A DNA stretch of 64,000 bases. It comes from Runella sp. CRIBMP (lineage in GTDB: Bacteria > Bacteroidota > Bacteroidia > Cytophagales > Spirosomataceae). Within the stretch, counting starts at the first letter, position 1. Each line of letters begins with the position of its first letter. The stretch spans positions 148,284 through 212,283 of the forward strand of contig NZ_JAAAKZ010000009.1 of NCBI RefSeq assembly GCF_009905605.1, in the 5' to 3' direction. The notes beneath the pieces are model-generated. The model was not told the origin of the DNA. It saw only the letters and a program-made list of their open reading frames with translations, and did not search any database. Made by a program: the position numbers and the translations under genes. This document shows positions 52,276 through 61,639 of the stretch, one piece after another.

Positions 52276-52734
52276 ATGGAATTGTTGAAAGAAATTGCCA
52301 ATTTTTCGGGTAAAAGTGGGTTGTACCGTATTTTGAAACCCGGTCGTGGAGGTGTAATTGTTGAAAGTTTGGACGACAAGCGCGAAAAATCAATGATTGG
52401 TGCTTCGGCGCGGGTGTCGGTGTTGAAAGATATCTCTATCTTCATGCAGGATGAGGAAAAAGCCACTCCACTGGGAGATGTCTTTGCAAGCATTCATGAA
52501 AAATACCAAGATAACAAGCTCGATGCAAAAACATTGTCGGATTATCAGTTGGTAGATTTTATGTCGGAAGTTTTGCCTGGCTATGATACTGAAAAAGTAT
52601 ACCTTTCTGATATTCGTAAAATTATCAATTGGTACAATATCTTGACGGCTTACGCCCCAGAAGTGTTTGAAAAATCATCGGAAGAACAACCGACCGAAGA
52701 AAGCAGCGAACAGCCTGCCGAAGAAACTAAGTAG
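52276..52734 (+). CDS. DUF5606 family protein
   Basis: A 152-residue cytoplasmic protein beginning MELLKEIANFSGKSGLYRIL then GRGGVIVESLDD, the DUF5606 pattern, with an SH3-like N-terminal region and a conserved helical part (GYDTEKVYLSDIRKIINWYN, LTAYAPEVF). The tail is acidic and rich in Glu, Ser and Pro. The family is conserved across Bacteroidota and has no assigned function. A TTG-started frame is two codons longer and is not used. Confidence 0.85.
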   Translation: MELLKEIANFSGKSGLYRILKPGRGGVIVESLDDKREKSMIGASARVSVLKDISIFMQDEEKATPLGDVFASIHEKYQDNKLDAKTLSDYQLVDFMSEVLPGYDTEKVYLSDIRKIINWYNILTAYAPEVFEKSSEEQPTEESSEQPAEETK

Positions 52735-52756
52735 TCTCACCGCCACACTTTGTACG

Positions 52757-52781
52757 AAGCCGTGATGTAAGGTCACGGCTT
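52757..52781 (+). terminator. Terminator of the DUF5606 gene
   Basis: AAGCCGTGA and TCACGGCTT form a 9-bp stem with a seven-base loop followed by TTTCTCTTTTT. Confidence 0.85.
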
Positions 52782-52797
52782 TTTCTCTTTTTAACGC

Positions 52798-54723
52798 ATG
52801 TTGTTTTTTTTCAACTTACTGGTCAACATGGGGCCGCGCTACGTGTGGTTTCGTTTACGCTACGAACTGCGCCGCAAGACTGGTCTGTTGAAAGCCCAAT
52901 TTCCCGTTAATCCTCCTGTAAAAGACTTTATTACCCCACCTCAATGGCAAGAACTTGAAGGAAGGTTTTTCTTCGAAAGTCGGGAAGAACTCATTGCCAA
53001 CGCGTCTGACGGTTTTAAACCTTCAGACGCGTTAAAACAACAAGTAGCCGAATATCAGAAGGGAAACATTCTGTTTTTCAGCGCAACTTACTATTCGGTC
53101 AATGATTGGCTGACCAACCCAACCAACGGTTATCGCTACGATGCCACAAAACATTGGACCCAAATTCCTGACTTTTCACCGACGGCGGGCGATATAAAAT
53201 ACGTTTGGGAAAAATCCCGTTTTGCCTTTTTATATCCATTGATTCGGTACGATTTTTATGCTAAGGAAGATTTATCAGAAACGGTTTTTGGCGAAATAGA
53301 CAGTTGGATAACAGCCAATCCAATCAATTGCGGCCCCAATTGGCGGTGCAGCCAGGAAATCTCGTTGCGGGTGCTGAATTGGACGTTTGCCCTTCATTAT
53401 TACAAAAATTCTTCTGCCCTGACCAAAGAGCGTTTTCAGCGAATGATGCACGTCATCTATTGGCAAATGCACCACGTAGAGGCAAATATTGATTTTTCGC
53501 GCATTGCTGTTCGCAACAACCACGCCATTACCGAAACCCTCACGTTGTATCTGGTAGGGCTTTTGTATCCCTTCTTTCCTGAATCAAAACGCTGGAAAAC
53601 CATTGGTAAACAATGGTTTGAAGAAGAAATAGCCTATCAGATTTACGAAGACGGGACTTTTTTGCAGTTTTCGATGAATTATCACCGGGTGGTGATTCAA
53701 CTGCTTACTTGGGGAGTTCGGCTGGCTGAACTCAACAGAGAGCGATTTAATAACGTGGTGTATGAGCGTGCTCAAAAGTCGGTGGAATTCTTGAGGGCCT
53801 GTCAGGATAAAAAATCAGGGTGGTTGCCCAACTACGGAAACAACGACGGCGCTTTGTTTTTTCCACTTAATACAACTCATTTCCGAGATTATCGCCCCCA
53901 ATTGAATGCCTTGGCTTCGGTTCTGACAATAGAAAACGGAAATTTTGAAGATAGTTTTTGGTACGGGTTGAATGCTATCCATAATACAAAACAAAAACGT
54001 GAATCTTCTGACGGGGAAAATCATAAATCGAAAATTGAAAATCGTCAATTCCCGCAAGGTGGATACTACACCCTGCGCGATGGCGGTGCGCTGACCTTTA
54101 TTCGTTGCGGAGTTTACAAAGACCGCCCGTTTCAGGCCGATAATCTACATTTTGACCTTTGGGTAAACGGTAAAAATCTCCTGCGCGATGCGGGTTCTTA
54201 TCTCTACAATACGGATGAAAAGTGGACCCAATATTTTGCGGGGACGGCTTCGCACAATACGGTGATGCTTGGCCAGCATGACCAAATGCTAAAAGGGCCG
54301 CGTTTTGTGTGGTACCATTGGGTAAAAAAGGCGAGCGGCGTATGGCAAAATGAAGCAGGCGACCCGCCATGCCAAATCTTTGAGGGGTATATTCAAGCTT
54401 TTGGTCAGGTAGGAAAAAACATTATTCATCGCCGTCGAGTAACTAAATACAGAGGGGAATACCGCTGGCTAGTGGAAGATTGGCTCGAAAACGCCCCCGA
54501 AAGTGTACCAATGTACCAAATTTGGCATCCGTCCGAGTTTTTTTTTGAAGGATTTTCGATAAAAGCCGTTGACCAAAATAGCCAAGAATTGATGGCTCAC
54601 GAGACGCAGGGGTGGTACTCAGAACTGTATGGAACCAAAGTGCCAGCCAAAAGGCTTGTCTTTTCAACTTCAATGCGTTATATCAAAACCGAAATATTTG
54701 CCGTACCTTTGCTGCCTGTTTAG
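52798..54723 (+). CDS. Heparinase II/III family protein (polysaccharide lyase-like)
   Basis: A 641-residue protein with an N-terminal alpha/alpha toroid (RYVWFRLRYELRRKTGLLKA, NWRCSQEISLRVLNWTFALH, RIAVRNNHAITETLTLYLVG) and a C-terminal heparinase II/III beta-sandwich (DNLHFDLWVNGKNLLRDAGS, GTASHNTVMLGQHDQM). Members cleave uronic-acid polysaccharides by beta-elimination; many sit in exopolysaccharide loci. No signal peptide is obvious. Codons for NASDGFKPSDAL lie on a 35-bp REP-like palindrome, an in-frame insertion between helices. Confidence 0.9.
   Translation: MLFFFNLLVNMGPRYVWFRLRYELRRKTGLLKAQFPVNPPVKDFITPPQWQELEGRFFFESREELIANASDGFKPSDALKQQVAEYQKGNILFFSATYYSVNDWLTNPTNGYRYDATKHWTQIPDFSPTAGDIKYVWEKSRFAFLYPLIRYDFYAKEDLSETVFGEIDSWITANPINCGPNWRCSQEISLRVLNWTFALHYYKNSSALTKERFQRMMHVIYWQMHHVEANIDFSRIAVRNNHAITETLTLYLVGLLYPFFPESKRWKTIGKQWFEEEIAYQIYEDGTFLQFSMNYHRVVIQLLTWGVRLAELNRERFNNVVYERAQKSVEFLRACQDKKSGWLPNYGNNDGALFFPLNTTHFRDYRPQLNALASVLTIENGNFEDSFWYGLNAIHNTKQKRESSDGENHKSKIENRQFPQGGYYTLRDGGALTFIRCGVYKDRPFQADNLHFDLWVNGKNLLRDAGSYLYNTDEKWTQYFAGTASHNTVMLGQHDQMLKGPRFVWYHWVKKASGVWQNEAGDPPCQIFEGYIQAFGQVGKNIIHRRRVTKYRGEYRWLVEDWLENAPESVPMYQIWHPSEFFFEGFSIKAVDQNSQELMAHETQGWYSELYGTKVPAKRLVFSTSMRYIKTEIFAVPLLPV
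52999..53033. repeat. REP-like 35-bp palindrome inside the heparinase gene
   Basis: AACGCGTCTGA (52999-53009) and TCAGACGCGTT (53023-53033) are perfect 11-bp arms; the middle GGTTTTAAACC is itself a palindrome, and only one position pair (C and T) mismatches. It is read through in frame as part of the protein. Confidence 0.75.
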
Positions 54724-54830
54724 AAAAACCATCCTAAAAATAGTTGCTTGTTTAGGAGTAATCGTAACCTACACTTTACGAATTGCCGCAAGCAGTTAAC
54801 ATACAACGATTAACAATTCTTCCCAAAAAA

Positions 54831-55838
54831 ATGGAATTATACCTTGATTCAGCCGACCTTAAAGAAATCGAAAATGCGTTTCAATTAGGTTTTTTAGCGG
54901 GTCTCACCACTACACCCACATTCATGCACCGCGAAGGGGTCACCGACCTTGATGCCATGATTGTGAAACTCTCTAAGATTGTTCCCGTTTTACAAATTGA
55001 AGCCCTTGGCGATACCGCCGAAGACATTCTGAAAGATGCAGAACGTCAATTGGCGCTGGGCCTTGATCCTGCCAAAACCGTGTTTAAAATTCCCGTTTCG
55101 CTGGAAGGCGTTCGGGCGTGTAAGTTGTTGCGTGACCGTGGTATGATGGTCAACGTACACCTTGTTTATACCATCCAGCAGGCATATATGGCCATGGCAG
55201 CAGGTGCAAGCTACATTTGCGTGTTGGCGGGCCGGATGCAGGACCAAGGCTACGACGCCATCAAATTGATAGGCGAATGCGTAGAAATGGTTAATTTTTA
55301 TGGCTCAGACGCTAAGGTGATGTTTTCTTCGGTGCGGAATGCCGAGCACGTACGCAACGCGCTCGACTTGGGTTGTCACACCATTACGGTACCTTGGAAA
55401 ATTATGAAGGTCTTGACCGAAAACAGCTTTACGGCTTTAGGTACGCAGCAGTTTGTGGAGCATACTCGCCTTATCACGGTTACGGTAGGCGAAGCCATCA
55501 ACGGTGTCAATCCGACGGTTTCAACCGATACAACCTTGGCTGATGCCATCGTTAAAATGACCGAATATGGTTTTGGTTGTGTAACGGTAGTGAACGCCGA
55601 CGGAAGCGTAAAAGGCGTATTTACCGACGGTGACCTTCGTCGTTATCTTTCTTCAGAAGGCCGCGATGTACTGGGCAAGAAAATTGGTGATTTTGAATAC
55701 AAAATGCCCGTTTCTATTGAAGCCGATGCTTTGTTGGATGCGGCCTCAGCCTTGTTTAAAAAGACCAGCGTAGATACCATTTTGGTGACCGAGGGCGGCA
55801 AAGCTGTCGGAATGTTAGATATTCAGGATTTGAAATAA
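54831..55838 (+). CDS. Transaldolase/fructose-6-phosphate aldolase fused to a CBS-domain pair
   Basis: A 335-residue protein. Residues 1-215 are a small transaldolase barrel (MELYLDSADLKEIENAF, LTTTPTFMHREG, TVFKIPVSLEGVRAC with the Schiff-base lysine, VNVHLVYTIQQAYMAMAAGA, VPWKIMKVLTENSFTALG). Residues about 225-335 are two CBS domains (TTLADAIVKMTEYGFGCVTV, GVFTDGDLRRYLSSEG, DTILVTEGGKAVGMLDIQDL) very like those of the KdsD arabinose-5-phosphate isomerase. The CBS part probably binds a nucleotide or sugar nucleotide and tunes the aldolase. The frame is open from 54783, but MELYLDSADL is the family start. Confidence 0.92.
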   Translation: MELYLDSADLKEIENAFQLGFLAGLTTTPTFMHREGVTDLDAMIVKLSKIVPVLQIEALGDTAEDILKDAERQLALGLDPAKTVFKIPVSLEGVRACKLLRDRGMMVNVHLVYTIQQAYMAMAAGASYICVLAGRMQDQGYDAIKLIGECVEMVNFYGSDAKVMFSSVRNAEHVRNALDLGCHTITVPWKIMKVLTENSFTALGTQQFVEHTRLITVTVGEAINGVNPTVSTDTTLADAIVKMTEYGFGCVTVVNADGSVKGVFTDGDLRRYLSSEGRDVLGKKIGDFEYKMPVSIEADALLDAASALFKKTSVDTILVTEGGKAVGMLDIQDLK

Positions 55839-55885
55839 TACGCGTTAGCGGTAAGTTACACTAACGAAAAACAAATAAAGATTCT

Positions 55886-55910
55886 GTGGCCGGTGTTTTG
55901 CGCCGGCCAC
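55886..55910 (+). terminator. Terminator of the transaldolase-CBS gene
   Basis: GTGGCCGG and CCGGCCAC form an 8-bp GC-rich stem with a nine-base loop followed by ATTTTAGTTTT, just before queE. Confidence 0.8.
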
Positions 55911-55926
55911 ATTTTAGTTTTAAGCT

Positions 55927-56529
55927 ATGAACGAAGTACTCCCTTTAATGGAAGCCTTTTATACCCTTCAGGGAGAAGGCTATCACAGCGGCAAGGCGGC
56001 TTATTTTATTCGCCTCGGAGGCTGTGACGTGGGTTGTGTGTGGTGCGATGTAAAGGAATCATGGGATGTAGAAGCGCACCCCAAAGTAAGTATCAAAGAC
56101 ATGGTGGAAGAGGCGCTGAAGCACCCAGCACGCATGGCGGTTGTAACGGGGGGAGAGCCATTAATGCACAATTTGGAGCAACTCACCGAAGCGTTGCAGG
56201 CGGCTGGTTTTCATACCAACATCGAAACCTCTGGCGCTCACCCAATGTCGGGGCGTTGGGATTGGGTTTGTTTTTCTCCCAAAAAATTTAAAGCGCCTCA
56301 TCCGAGCGTGTATGAGCAGGCCGATGAACTGAAAGTCATTGTGTATAACAAAACGGATTTTGAATTTGCCGAACAACACGCTGCCTTGGTCAACAAAGAA
56401 TGTGTCTTATTGCTTCAACCCGAATGGAGCCGTGTGCAAGAAATGACGCCTCTCATCGTTGAGTATGTAAAACAGCATCCGCAATGGCGCGTTTCGTTAC
56501 AAACTCACAAATACATGGATATTCCTTAG
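55927..56529 (+). CDS. queE: 7-carboxy-7-deazaguanine synthase
   Basis: A 200-residue radical-SAM enzyme that converts 6-carboxytetrahydropterin to 7-carboxy-7-deazaguanine in queuosine synthesis. The iron-sulfur cysteines are in GGCDVGCVWCDV (Cys33, Cys37, Cys40), a CxxxCxxC form. Other motifs are MEAFYTLQGEGYHSGKAAYF, VVTGGEPLMHN and TNIETSGAHP. Other queuosine genes are not nearby. Its 3' end overlaps the frame of the next gene. Confidence 0.95.
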   Translation: MNEVLPLMEAFYTLQGEGYHSGKAAYFIRLGGCDVGCVWCDVKESWDVEAHPKVSIKDMVEEALKHPARMAVVTGGEPLMHNLEQLTEALQAAGFHTNIETSGAHPMSGRWDWVCFSPKKFKAPHPSVYEQADELKVIVYNKTDFEFAEQHAALVNKECVLLLQPEWSRVQEMTPLIVEYVKQHPQWRVSLQTHKYMDIP

Positions 56530-58466
56530 CGTTTAGCCTGTATTTTAGGAGTAGAACCCTACCGTTGCTTCATTTCTTATTACTTCTTCTGGTTGCCTTC
56601 ACATCAATTGCCCAAAAGCGCGTTCAAAAACAGGCTCAGAAAGAATTTGAGGCAGCCAATCGCACATTGCAGTTTAATCCTGAACAGGCACTAGAAGAAT
56701 TTCGTGAGATTCTTATTTTAGATAGCACATTTGCGCCCGCTTATATGCGCATCGGCCAATTGTTAGAACGGGACTTGACGCAAAAAGGTAAGGCCATTAA
56801 TTTTTATGAGAAAGCGCTAGAATTGGATTCTACCGAAATAGCGTTTAAAAATCTATATGAAATTCTTGGGAAGCATTATTTAGCCCAAGGAGTTTATTCA
56901 AAAGCTGTTCGTTTTTTTCAGGGGTATTTAAAATTCCCTGGCACGTACCTTCCTCATCAAAAAAACATACAGCGATATCTGAGTCAATGTATTTACGCCC
57001 AAAAGGTATTGGCCGTCAATGCTGATTCTACCTCTCGTTTCTTCCTACCTTCGCCGATTAATGGTAACGATTTTCAAAGTTATCCCGTTTTGACGGCCGA
57101 TTTAAAGACGTTGATTTTTACCCGTTTTCGGGGGGATGAAGATCTGTTGGTTTCTCAAAAAGAAGAAACTGGCTGGTCTGTTCCCCGTAGTCTTTCTCGG
57201 ATAATAAATACCGATAAAAACGAAGGGACTTGTAGTATTTCTGCCGATGGAAACACCCTAGTCTTTACGGCATGTCATCGCCCAGACGGCCTTGGCAGTT
57301 GTGATTTATACATTTCTAAAAGAATAGGCCAAACGTGGCAATTGCCCCAAAACCTCGGGCCGATTATTAATTCTCAAAATTGGGAGTCGCAGCCGGGCCT
57401 TTCGGCAGATGGACGTACATTGTATTTCTCGTCCGACCGCCCCTTGGGAGTTGGTGGGAAAGATATTTGGGTTGCCCAATTGGACACTTCGGGTGAGTGG
57501 ACGAGCCCTCAAAATCTTGGAAAAACCGTTAATACAGCGTTTGATGAAATTTCGCCTTTTATTCACTCCAACAATGAATCGCTCTTTTTTGCTTCAGACG
57601 GTCGAGAAGGAATGGGCGGTTTTGATGTATATCTTTCCCAATTGACCGGTACTCATTGGTCTGTTCCTGTTAATTTGGGGTATCCATTGAATGACTTTGC
57701 AGACCAACAGGGTTTTTACATTGCCCCCGATTGTAGACAGGCATTTTACTCATACAAATACAAGTTGGCTGATAAAGAGGACGGCATAACGGCAGGCTCT
57801 AAGATTTGTTACTTGCAATTGCCAGATACACTGGCGGCTTTGTGTCCAAGAACGTTTGTTCTGAAAGGAAAAGTATTGGATGCCGAAATACGTAAACCTC
57901 TTAAAGCTACGTTAACTATCCATAATCAACGCATATCATCATTTCCGCTGTCGGTCTACGCAACCAATGACTCTACAGGTAAGTGTGTGGTTATTTTTCC
58001 TAATTGGGCAGATGCGTTTGTTTTAGTGGAAAGCAGTGGGTATTACCCTAAAATACTTAAGGTAGATTCGGCTGCAATCACTGAAAATAAGGAAATGGAA
58101 ATAGCATTAGTGCGTTTCCATTCTGATAAAAGTGAGGTATTAAAAAATGTACTGTTTGTGCCAGGAAGCGCTGAATTAGAGGCGGCATCAAGTGGAGAAT
58201 TGGACCGACTCGGGTATTTTCTGGAAAAAAATAAGTCTGTTAAGTTGATTATAGAGGGGCATACCGATGATTTGGGTGATAGCAAGTATAATGAACAGCT
58301 TTCTTTGGATAGGGCAAAAAAAGTGGTTCATTATTTGATAATGAATGGTGTGGATTCAAAACGTTTATGCGCAGAAGGGTTTGGTTGTCGTAAACCCTTG
58401 ATTCATAATAAATCAGAGGAGGCTCGTCGTCTAAATCGTAGGGTTTCTTGGCGAGTAATTGAATAA
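56484..58466 (+). CDS. PorE-like outer-membrane protein: TPR, WD40/PD40 propeller, CNA-B-like, OmpA domain
   Basis: About 633-660 residues. A signal-like segment (LLHFLLLLLVAFTSIAQ) precedes TPR repeats (FEAANRTLQFNPEQALEEF, AINFYEKALELDSTE), then propeller blades (YPVLTADLKTLIFT, CSISADGNTLVFTA, PGLSADGRTLYFSSDRPLG), a carboxypeptidase-regulatory-like domain (FVLKGKVLDAEIRKPLKATL) and a C-terminal OmpA peptidoglycan-binding domain (LIIEGHTDDLGDSKYNEQLS, NRRVSWRV). This is the layout of PorE of the type IX secretion system. The ATG at 56484 overlaps queE by 46 bases; a TTG at 56565 is the alternative start. It is followed by a close paralogue. Confidence 0.85.
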   Translation: MARFVTNSQIHGYSLAFSLYFRSRTLPLLHFLLLLLVAFTSIAQKRVQKQAQKEFEAANRTLQFNPEQALEEFREILILDSTFAPAYMRIGQLLERDLTQKGKAINFYEKALELDSTEIAFKNLYEILGKHYLAQGVYSKAVRFFQGYLKFPGTYLPHQKNIQRYLSQCIYAQKVLAVNADSTSRFFLPSPINGNDFQSYPVLTADLKTLIFTRFRGDEDLLVSQKEETGWSVPRSLSRIINTDKNEGTCSISADGNTLVFTACHRPDGLGSCDLYISKRIGQTWQLPQNLGPIINSQNWESQPGLSADGRTLYFSSDRPLGVGGKDIWVAQLDTSGEWTSPQNLGKTVNTAFDEISPFIHSNNESLFFASDGREGMGGFDVYLSQLTGTHWSVPVNLGYPLNDFADQQGFYIAPDCRQAFYSYKYKLADKEDGITAGSKICYLQLPDTLAALCPRTFVLKGKVLDAEIRKPLKATLTIHNQRISSFPLSVYATNDSTGKCVVIFPNWADAFVLVESSGYYPKILKVDSAAITENKEMEIALVRFHSDKSEVLKNVLFVPGSAELEAASSGELDRLGYFLEKNKSVKLIIEGHTDDLGDSKYNEQLSLDRAKKVVHYLIMNGVDSKRLCAEGFGCRKPLIHNKSEEARRLNRRVSWRVIE

Positions 58467-58473
58467 CATAAGA

Positions 58474-60456
58474 ATGAAAAAGAGCCATAATGAACGATTG
58501 TTTTGGACGAGATTATTGCAATCCTCAGCCGTGCTAAATAGGAGTATATTCTTTTTTAGTCTCCTTATTTCTTCGTCGCTTTTTGCCCAATCTCCCCAAT
58601 CCTTCCTCCCTAATGCTTCTGGCAACAAAAAAGCGATTGAAGCATTTGAGCGAAGTACAAAGTTTTTCAATGAGAAAAATTACGAGCAAGCCAATCGGTG
58701 GACCGACGAAACCCTGAAGTACGATTCCACTTTTGCTGAAGCCCATTTTCGCAAAGCCCAGCTGTATGAAATTTATACGCAGCCCGATTTGGCTTTGCAA
58801 TCTTACCGAAAGGTAGTTACGTTGCGGCCTGATGCGCCGCAGTCGGCTGCCGCCTATCAAAAGCTCATCGAATATCACTTACGAGCGGGTGAATATGCTC
58901 AGGCTAAAAGCGATTTAACCCACTATATTCCTTTATTACGACCGAATAGTGTAGCCCAAAAGCGCGCACAACGGCAGTTGCTCACCTGCGCATTTGGCGA
59001 GAAAGCCATCGAAAATCCCTTGGTCATTAGTCCTGAAGAATTATCGGACACGGTCAATCAATTCATTCTTCAGTATTTTCCCGCCTTGACTGCCGACGGA
59101 GAAACACTCTTGTTTACCGCATTAAGACCCGAAAACGATGAAGATTTGTACATTACCCATTTTAAAGATGGCCGTTGGACTGTGCCTGTGTCGATTTCGG
59201 ATAGAATAAACACTGCTGAAAATGAAGGAACAGGAACGCTGTCGGCCGATGGCCGCACGCTGGTTTTTACGGCCTGTAACCGTCGAGATGGCTACGGAAG
59301 TTGTGATTTATACATCAGCCGTAAAAACGGTAAAGATTGGGACGCACCCAAAAACATCGGAATCAACGTAAATACCCCTTTTTGGGAGTCGCAACCAACG
59401 CTGTCGCCCGATGGCCGCACCTTATATTTTATATCCGACCGTAAAGGGGGTATCGGAGGGCGAGATGTTTGGTACACTTCTCTTCAAAAAAATGGTGAAT
59501 GGAGTGCCGCAAAAAATATTGGAGGGCCAGTCAACACCCCCGACGACGAAGCCTCACCCTATTTACATGCCAATGGCCATACCCTGTTTTTTGCTTCCGA
59601 AGGCCATCAAGGCTTTGGCGGCTATGACTTATTTTTCTCCGACAGCACCGCTACGGGCTGGCAAAAACCCGAGAACTTAGGCTATCCTATTAATACGTCA
59701 GATAATCAGGTGGCTTTGGTCATTACGTCGGACAGCCAATACGGCTATTATTCGTTGGATACCAAGCGGGTTGGAAATCAGCGGGTATCCAGATTATATC
59801 GGTTTAGAGTGCCGACCGAGCTGCAACAAAAATTCAACGCGGCCAATTACTTAAAAGGGCTTGTAACAGACGCCCGCTCGGGAAAATCAGTGAAGGCAAA
59901 TCTTGAATTAATTGATTTAAAGACGGGAAAGGTTGTTCAACGCTTTTCGACGGATACCGAAAACGGACAGTATCTCACTACCCTGCCCAACGGAAGCGAA
60001 TGGGGATTGTACGTAAACGCTGCGGGATATTTTTATAAAAGTTTATCCTTTGATTACACGCAAAAAAACAAGGCCGAGGGGCTGCAACTTGACATTAAAT
60101 TGGAACCGATGAACCTTAACACGTTCGGGGTTTTGAGTAATATCTATTTTGAAACAGGAAAGGCTGACCTTCAGGATAAATCGCGAACTGAACTCAACAA
60201 GTTGATTGAAGAGCTGAAACTCCAGTCCACCTTGCGCATCGAAATCGCGGGCCATACCGACGACGTAGGGGATTCCAAACAAAATCAAATCCTTTCCCAA
60301 AAACGGGCGCAAAGCGTGGCAGACTACCTGATTACGGCGGGGATTTCCCGTGAGCGCATTCGCGCGATTGGGTTTGGAGAGGCCAAACCGATGGCTCCGA
60401 ATACCTCCGAAGAGAATCGACAGCTTAATCGACGGATAGAATGGCGCATTTGGTGA
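58474..60456 (+). CDS. PorE-like outer-membrane protein, second tandem copy
   Basis: A 660-residue paralogue of the preceding gene with the same domain order: signal SIFFFSLLISSSLFAQ, TPR (FFNEKNYEQANRWTDETLKY), PD40 propeller (FPALTADGETLLFTA, GTLSADGRTLVFTACNRRDG, PTLSPDGRTLYFISDRKGG), a regulatory-like domain (NYLKGLVTDARSGKSVKANL) and OmpA (RIEIAGHTDDVGDSK, LNRRIEWRIW). It begins seven bases after the first copy's stop; a TTG-started overlap from 58459 is not used. Tandem duplication with divergence is clear. Confidence 0.87.
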   Translation: MKKSHNERLFWTRLLQSSAVLNRSIFFFSLLISSSLFAQSPQSFLPNASGNKKAIEAFERSTKFFNEKNYEQANRWTDETLKYDSTFAEAHFRKAQLYEIYTQPDLALQSYRKVVTLRPDAPQSAAAYQKLIEYHLRAGEYAQAKSDLTHYIPLLRPNSVAQKRAQRQLLTCAFGEKAIENPLVISPEELSDTVNQFILQYFPALTADGETLLFTALRPENDEDLYITHFKDGRWTVPVSISDRINTAENEGTGTLSADGRTLVFTACNRRDGYGSCDLYISRKNGKDWDAPKNIGINVNTPFWESQPTLSPDGRTLYFISDRKGGIGGRDVWYTSLQKNGEWSAAKNIGGPVNTPDDEASPYLHANGHTLFFASEGHQGFGGYDLFFSDSTATGWQKPENLGYPINTSDNQVALVITSDSQYGYYSLDTKRVGNQRVSRLYRFRVPTELQQKFNAANYLKGLVTDARSGKSVKANLELIDLKTGKVVQRFSTDTENGQYLTTLPNGSEWGLYVNAAGYFYKSLSFDYTQKNKAEGLQLDIKLEPMNLNTFGVLSNIYFETGKADLQDKSRTELNKLIEELKLQSTLRIEIAGHTDDVGDSKQNQILSQKRAQSVADYLITAGISRERIRAIGFGEAKPMAPNTSEENRQLNRRIEWRIW

Positions 60457-60482
60457 GTTTTGAAAAGCGGCCTCCTTTCGTT

Positions 60483-60513
60483 TTGTTATCCGGTACTTTT
60501 TTACTTAATTTTG
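60483..60513 (+). promoter_or_regulatory. Consensus promoter of trxB
   Basis: TTG (60483-60485, in TTTTG), 20 bases, then TAATTTTG (60506-60513) matches the Bacteroidota sigma-A promoter. The leader would be about 105 bases. Confidence 0.75.
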
Positions 60514-60625
60514 CAACTCTTTTGCAAATAATTGCATTGAATAGATGAACGATTTTTAGGAATGGGTTGTAGAATTTATTATAAAAACCGTCGAGAAATC
60601 GTTGAATCTTAATCGTAATTTCGTA

Positions 60626-61567
60626 ATGTCTTCAGAAAAAGTTTCTTGTTTAATAGTTGGTTCAGGCCCTGCGGGGTATACAGCAGCAATTTATGCATCT
60701 CGTGCTGGTTTGAAGCCAGTCTTATACACAGGCGGACAGCCTGGCGGTCAGTTGACCATCACGACCGAGGTTGATAATTACCCTGGTTATCCAGAAGGAG
60801 TACAGGGCCCCCAAATGATGATGGATTTTGAGGCGCAGGCGCGCCGTTTTGGTAGCGACATTCGATACGGATTAGCAACAAAAGTAGATTTTTCGGATCC
60901 CACCCTTCATAAAGTTTGGATTGATAATGACCATCTTATTGAATCGCCAACCGTCATTATCGCTACTGGTGCATCTGCAAAGTGGCTCGGCTTGGAATCA
61001 GAGCAACGCCTGAATGGGCATGGAGTATCGGCTTGCGCGGTTTGTGATGGATTTTTCTTTCGTAATCAAGAGGTTGCAATTGTAGGAGGAGGAGATACGG
61101 CATGTGAGGAAGCCAGCTATTTGTCAAAACTTTGCAAAAAAGTCTACATGATTGTTCGTCGTAATGAGTTGAGGGCTTCGCAGATTATGCAAGACCGTGT
61201 CAAATCATTGCCCAACATCGAAATATTGTGGAATACCGAAACCGAAGAGATTATTGGTAATGGAGAAGTGACGGGTGCAAAAATTCGCAACATTAAGACT
61301 GGTGAATCGACTGTACTGGATGTTACTGGCTTTTTTGTAGCCATTGGGCACCAACCCAACACCGATATTTTCAAAGAATACATTGATATGGATGGCGCAG
61401 GATATATCCAAACCATCAAAGGAAGTTCTAAGACGAATGTAGAAGGTGTATTTGCCTGCGGCGATGCACAAGACAACATTTATCGTCAAGCCATAACGGC
61501 TGCAGGTACCGGTTGTATGGCCGCGTTGGATGCAGAACGTTATTTGGCGGAGAAAGGCTTACACTAA
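60626..61567 (+). CDS. trxB: Thioredoxin-disulfide reductase
   Basis: A 313-residue FAD/NADPH flavoprotein that reduces thioredoxin. It has the FAD-binding IVGSGPAGYTAAIYASRAG, the redox-active CAVC (Cys137-Cys140) within SACAVCDGFF, the NADPH fold IVGGGDTACEEASYLS and the C-terminal GVFACGDAQDN. The start is at MSSEKVSCLI; eight more codons are open upstream. It may also serve bacillithiol-linked redox control, as bshB1 is close by. Confidence 0.97.
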   Translation: MSSEKVSCLIVGSGPAGYTAAIYASRAGLKPVLYTGGQPGGQLTITTEVDNYPGYPEGVQGPQMMMDFEAQARRFGSDIRYGLATKVDFSDPTLHKVWIDNDHLIESPTVIIATGASAKWLGLESEQRLNGHGVSACAVCDGFFFRNQEVAIVGGGDTACEEASYLSKLCKKVYMIVRRNELRASQIMQDRVKSLPNIEILWNTETEEIIGNGEVTGAKIRNIKTGESTVLDVTGFFVAIGHQPNTDIFKEYIDMDGAGYIQTIKGSSKTNVEGVFACGDAQDNIYRQAITAAGTGCMAALDAERYLAEKGLH

Positions 61568-61639
61568 TGTTTAACTTTCGTCTTTTGAGTAGGCATGGAT
61601 GCGTTCCCCCTACTCAAAAGTCGGCTAAACCAATCGCTG

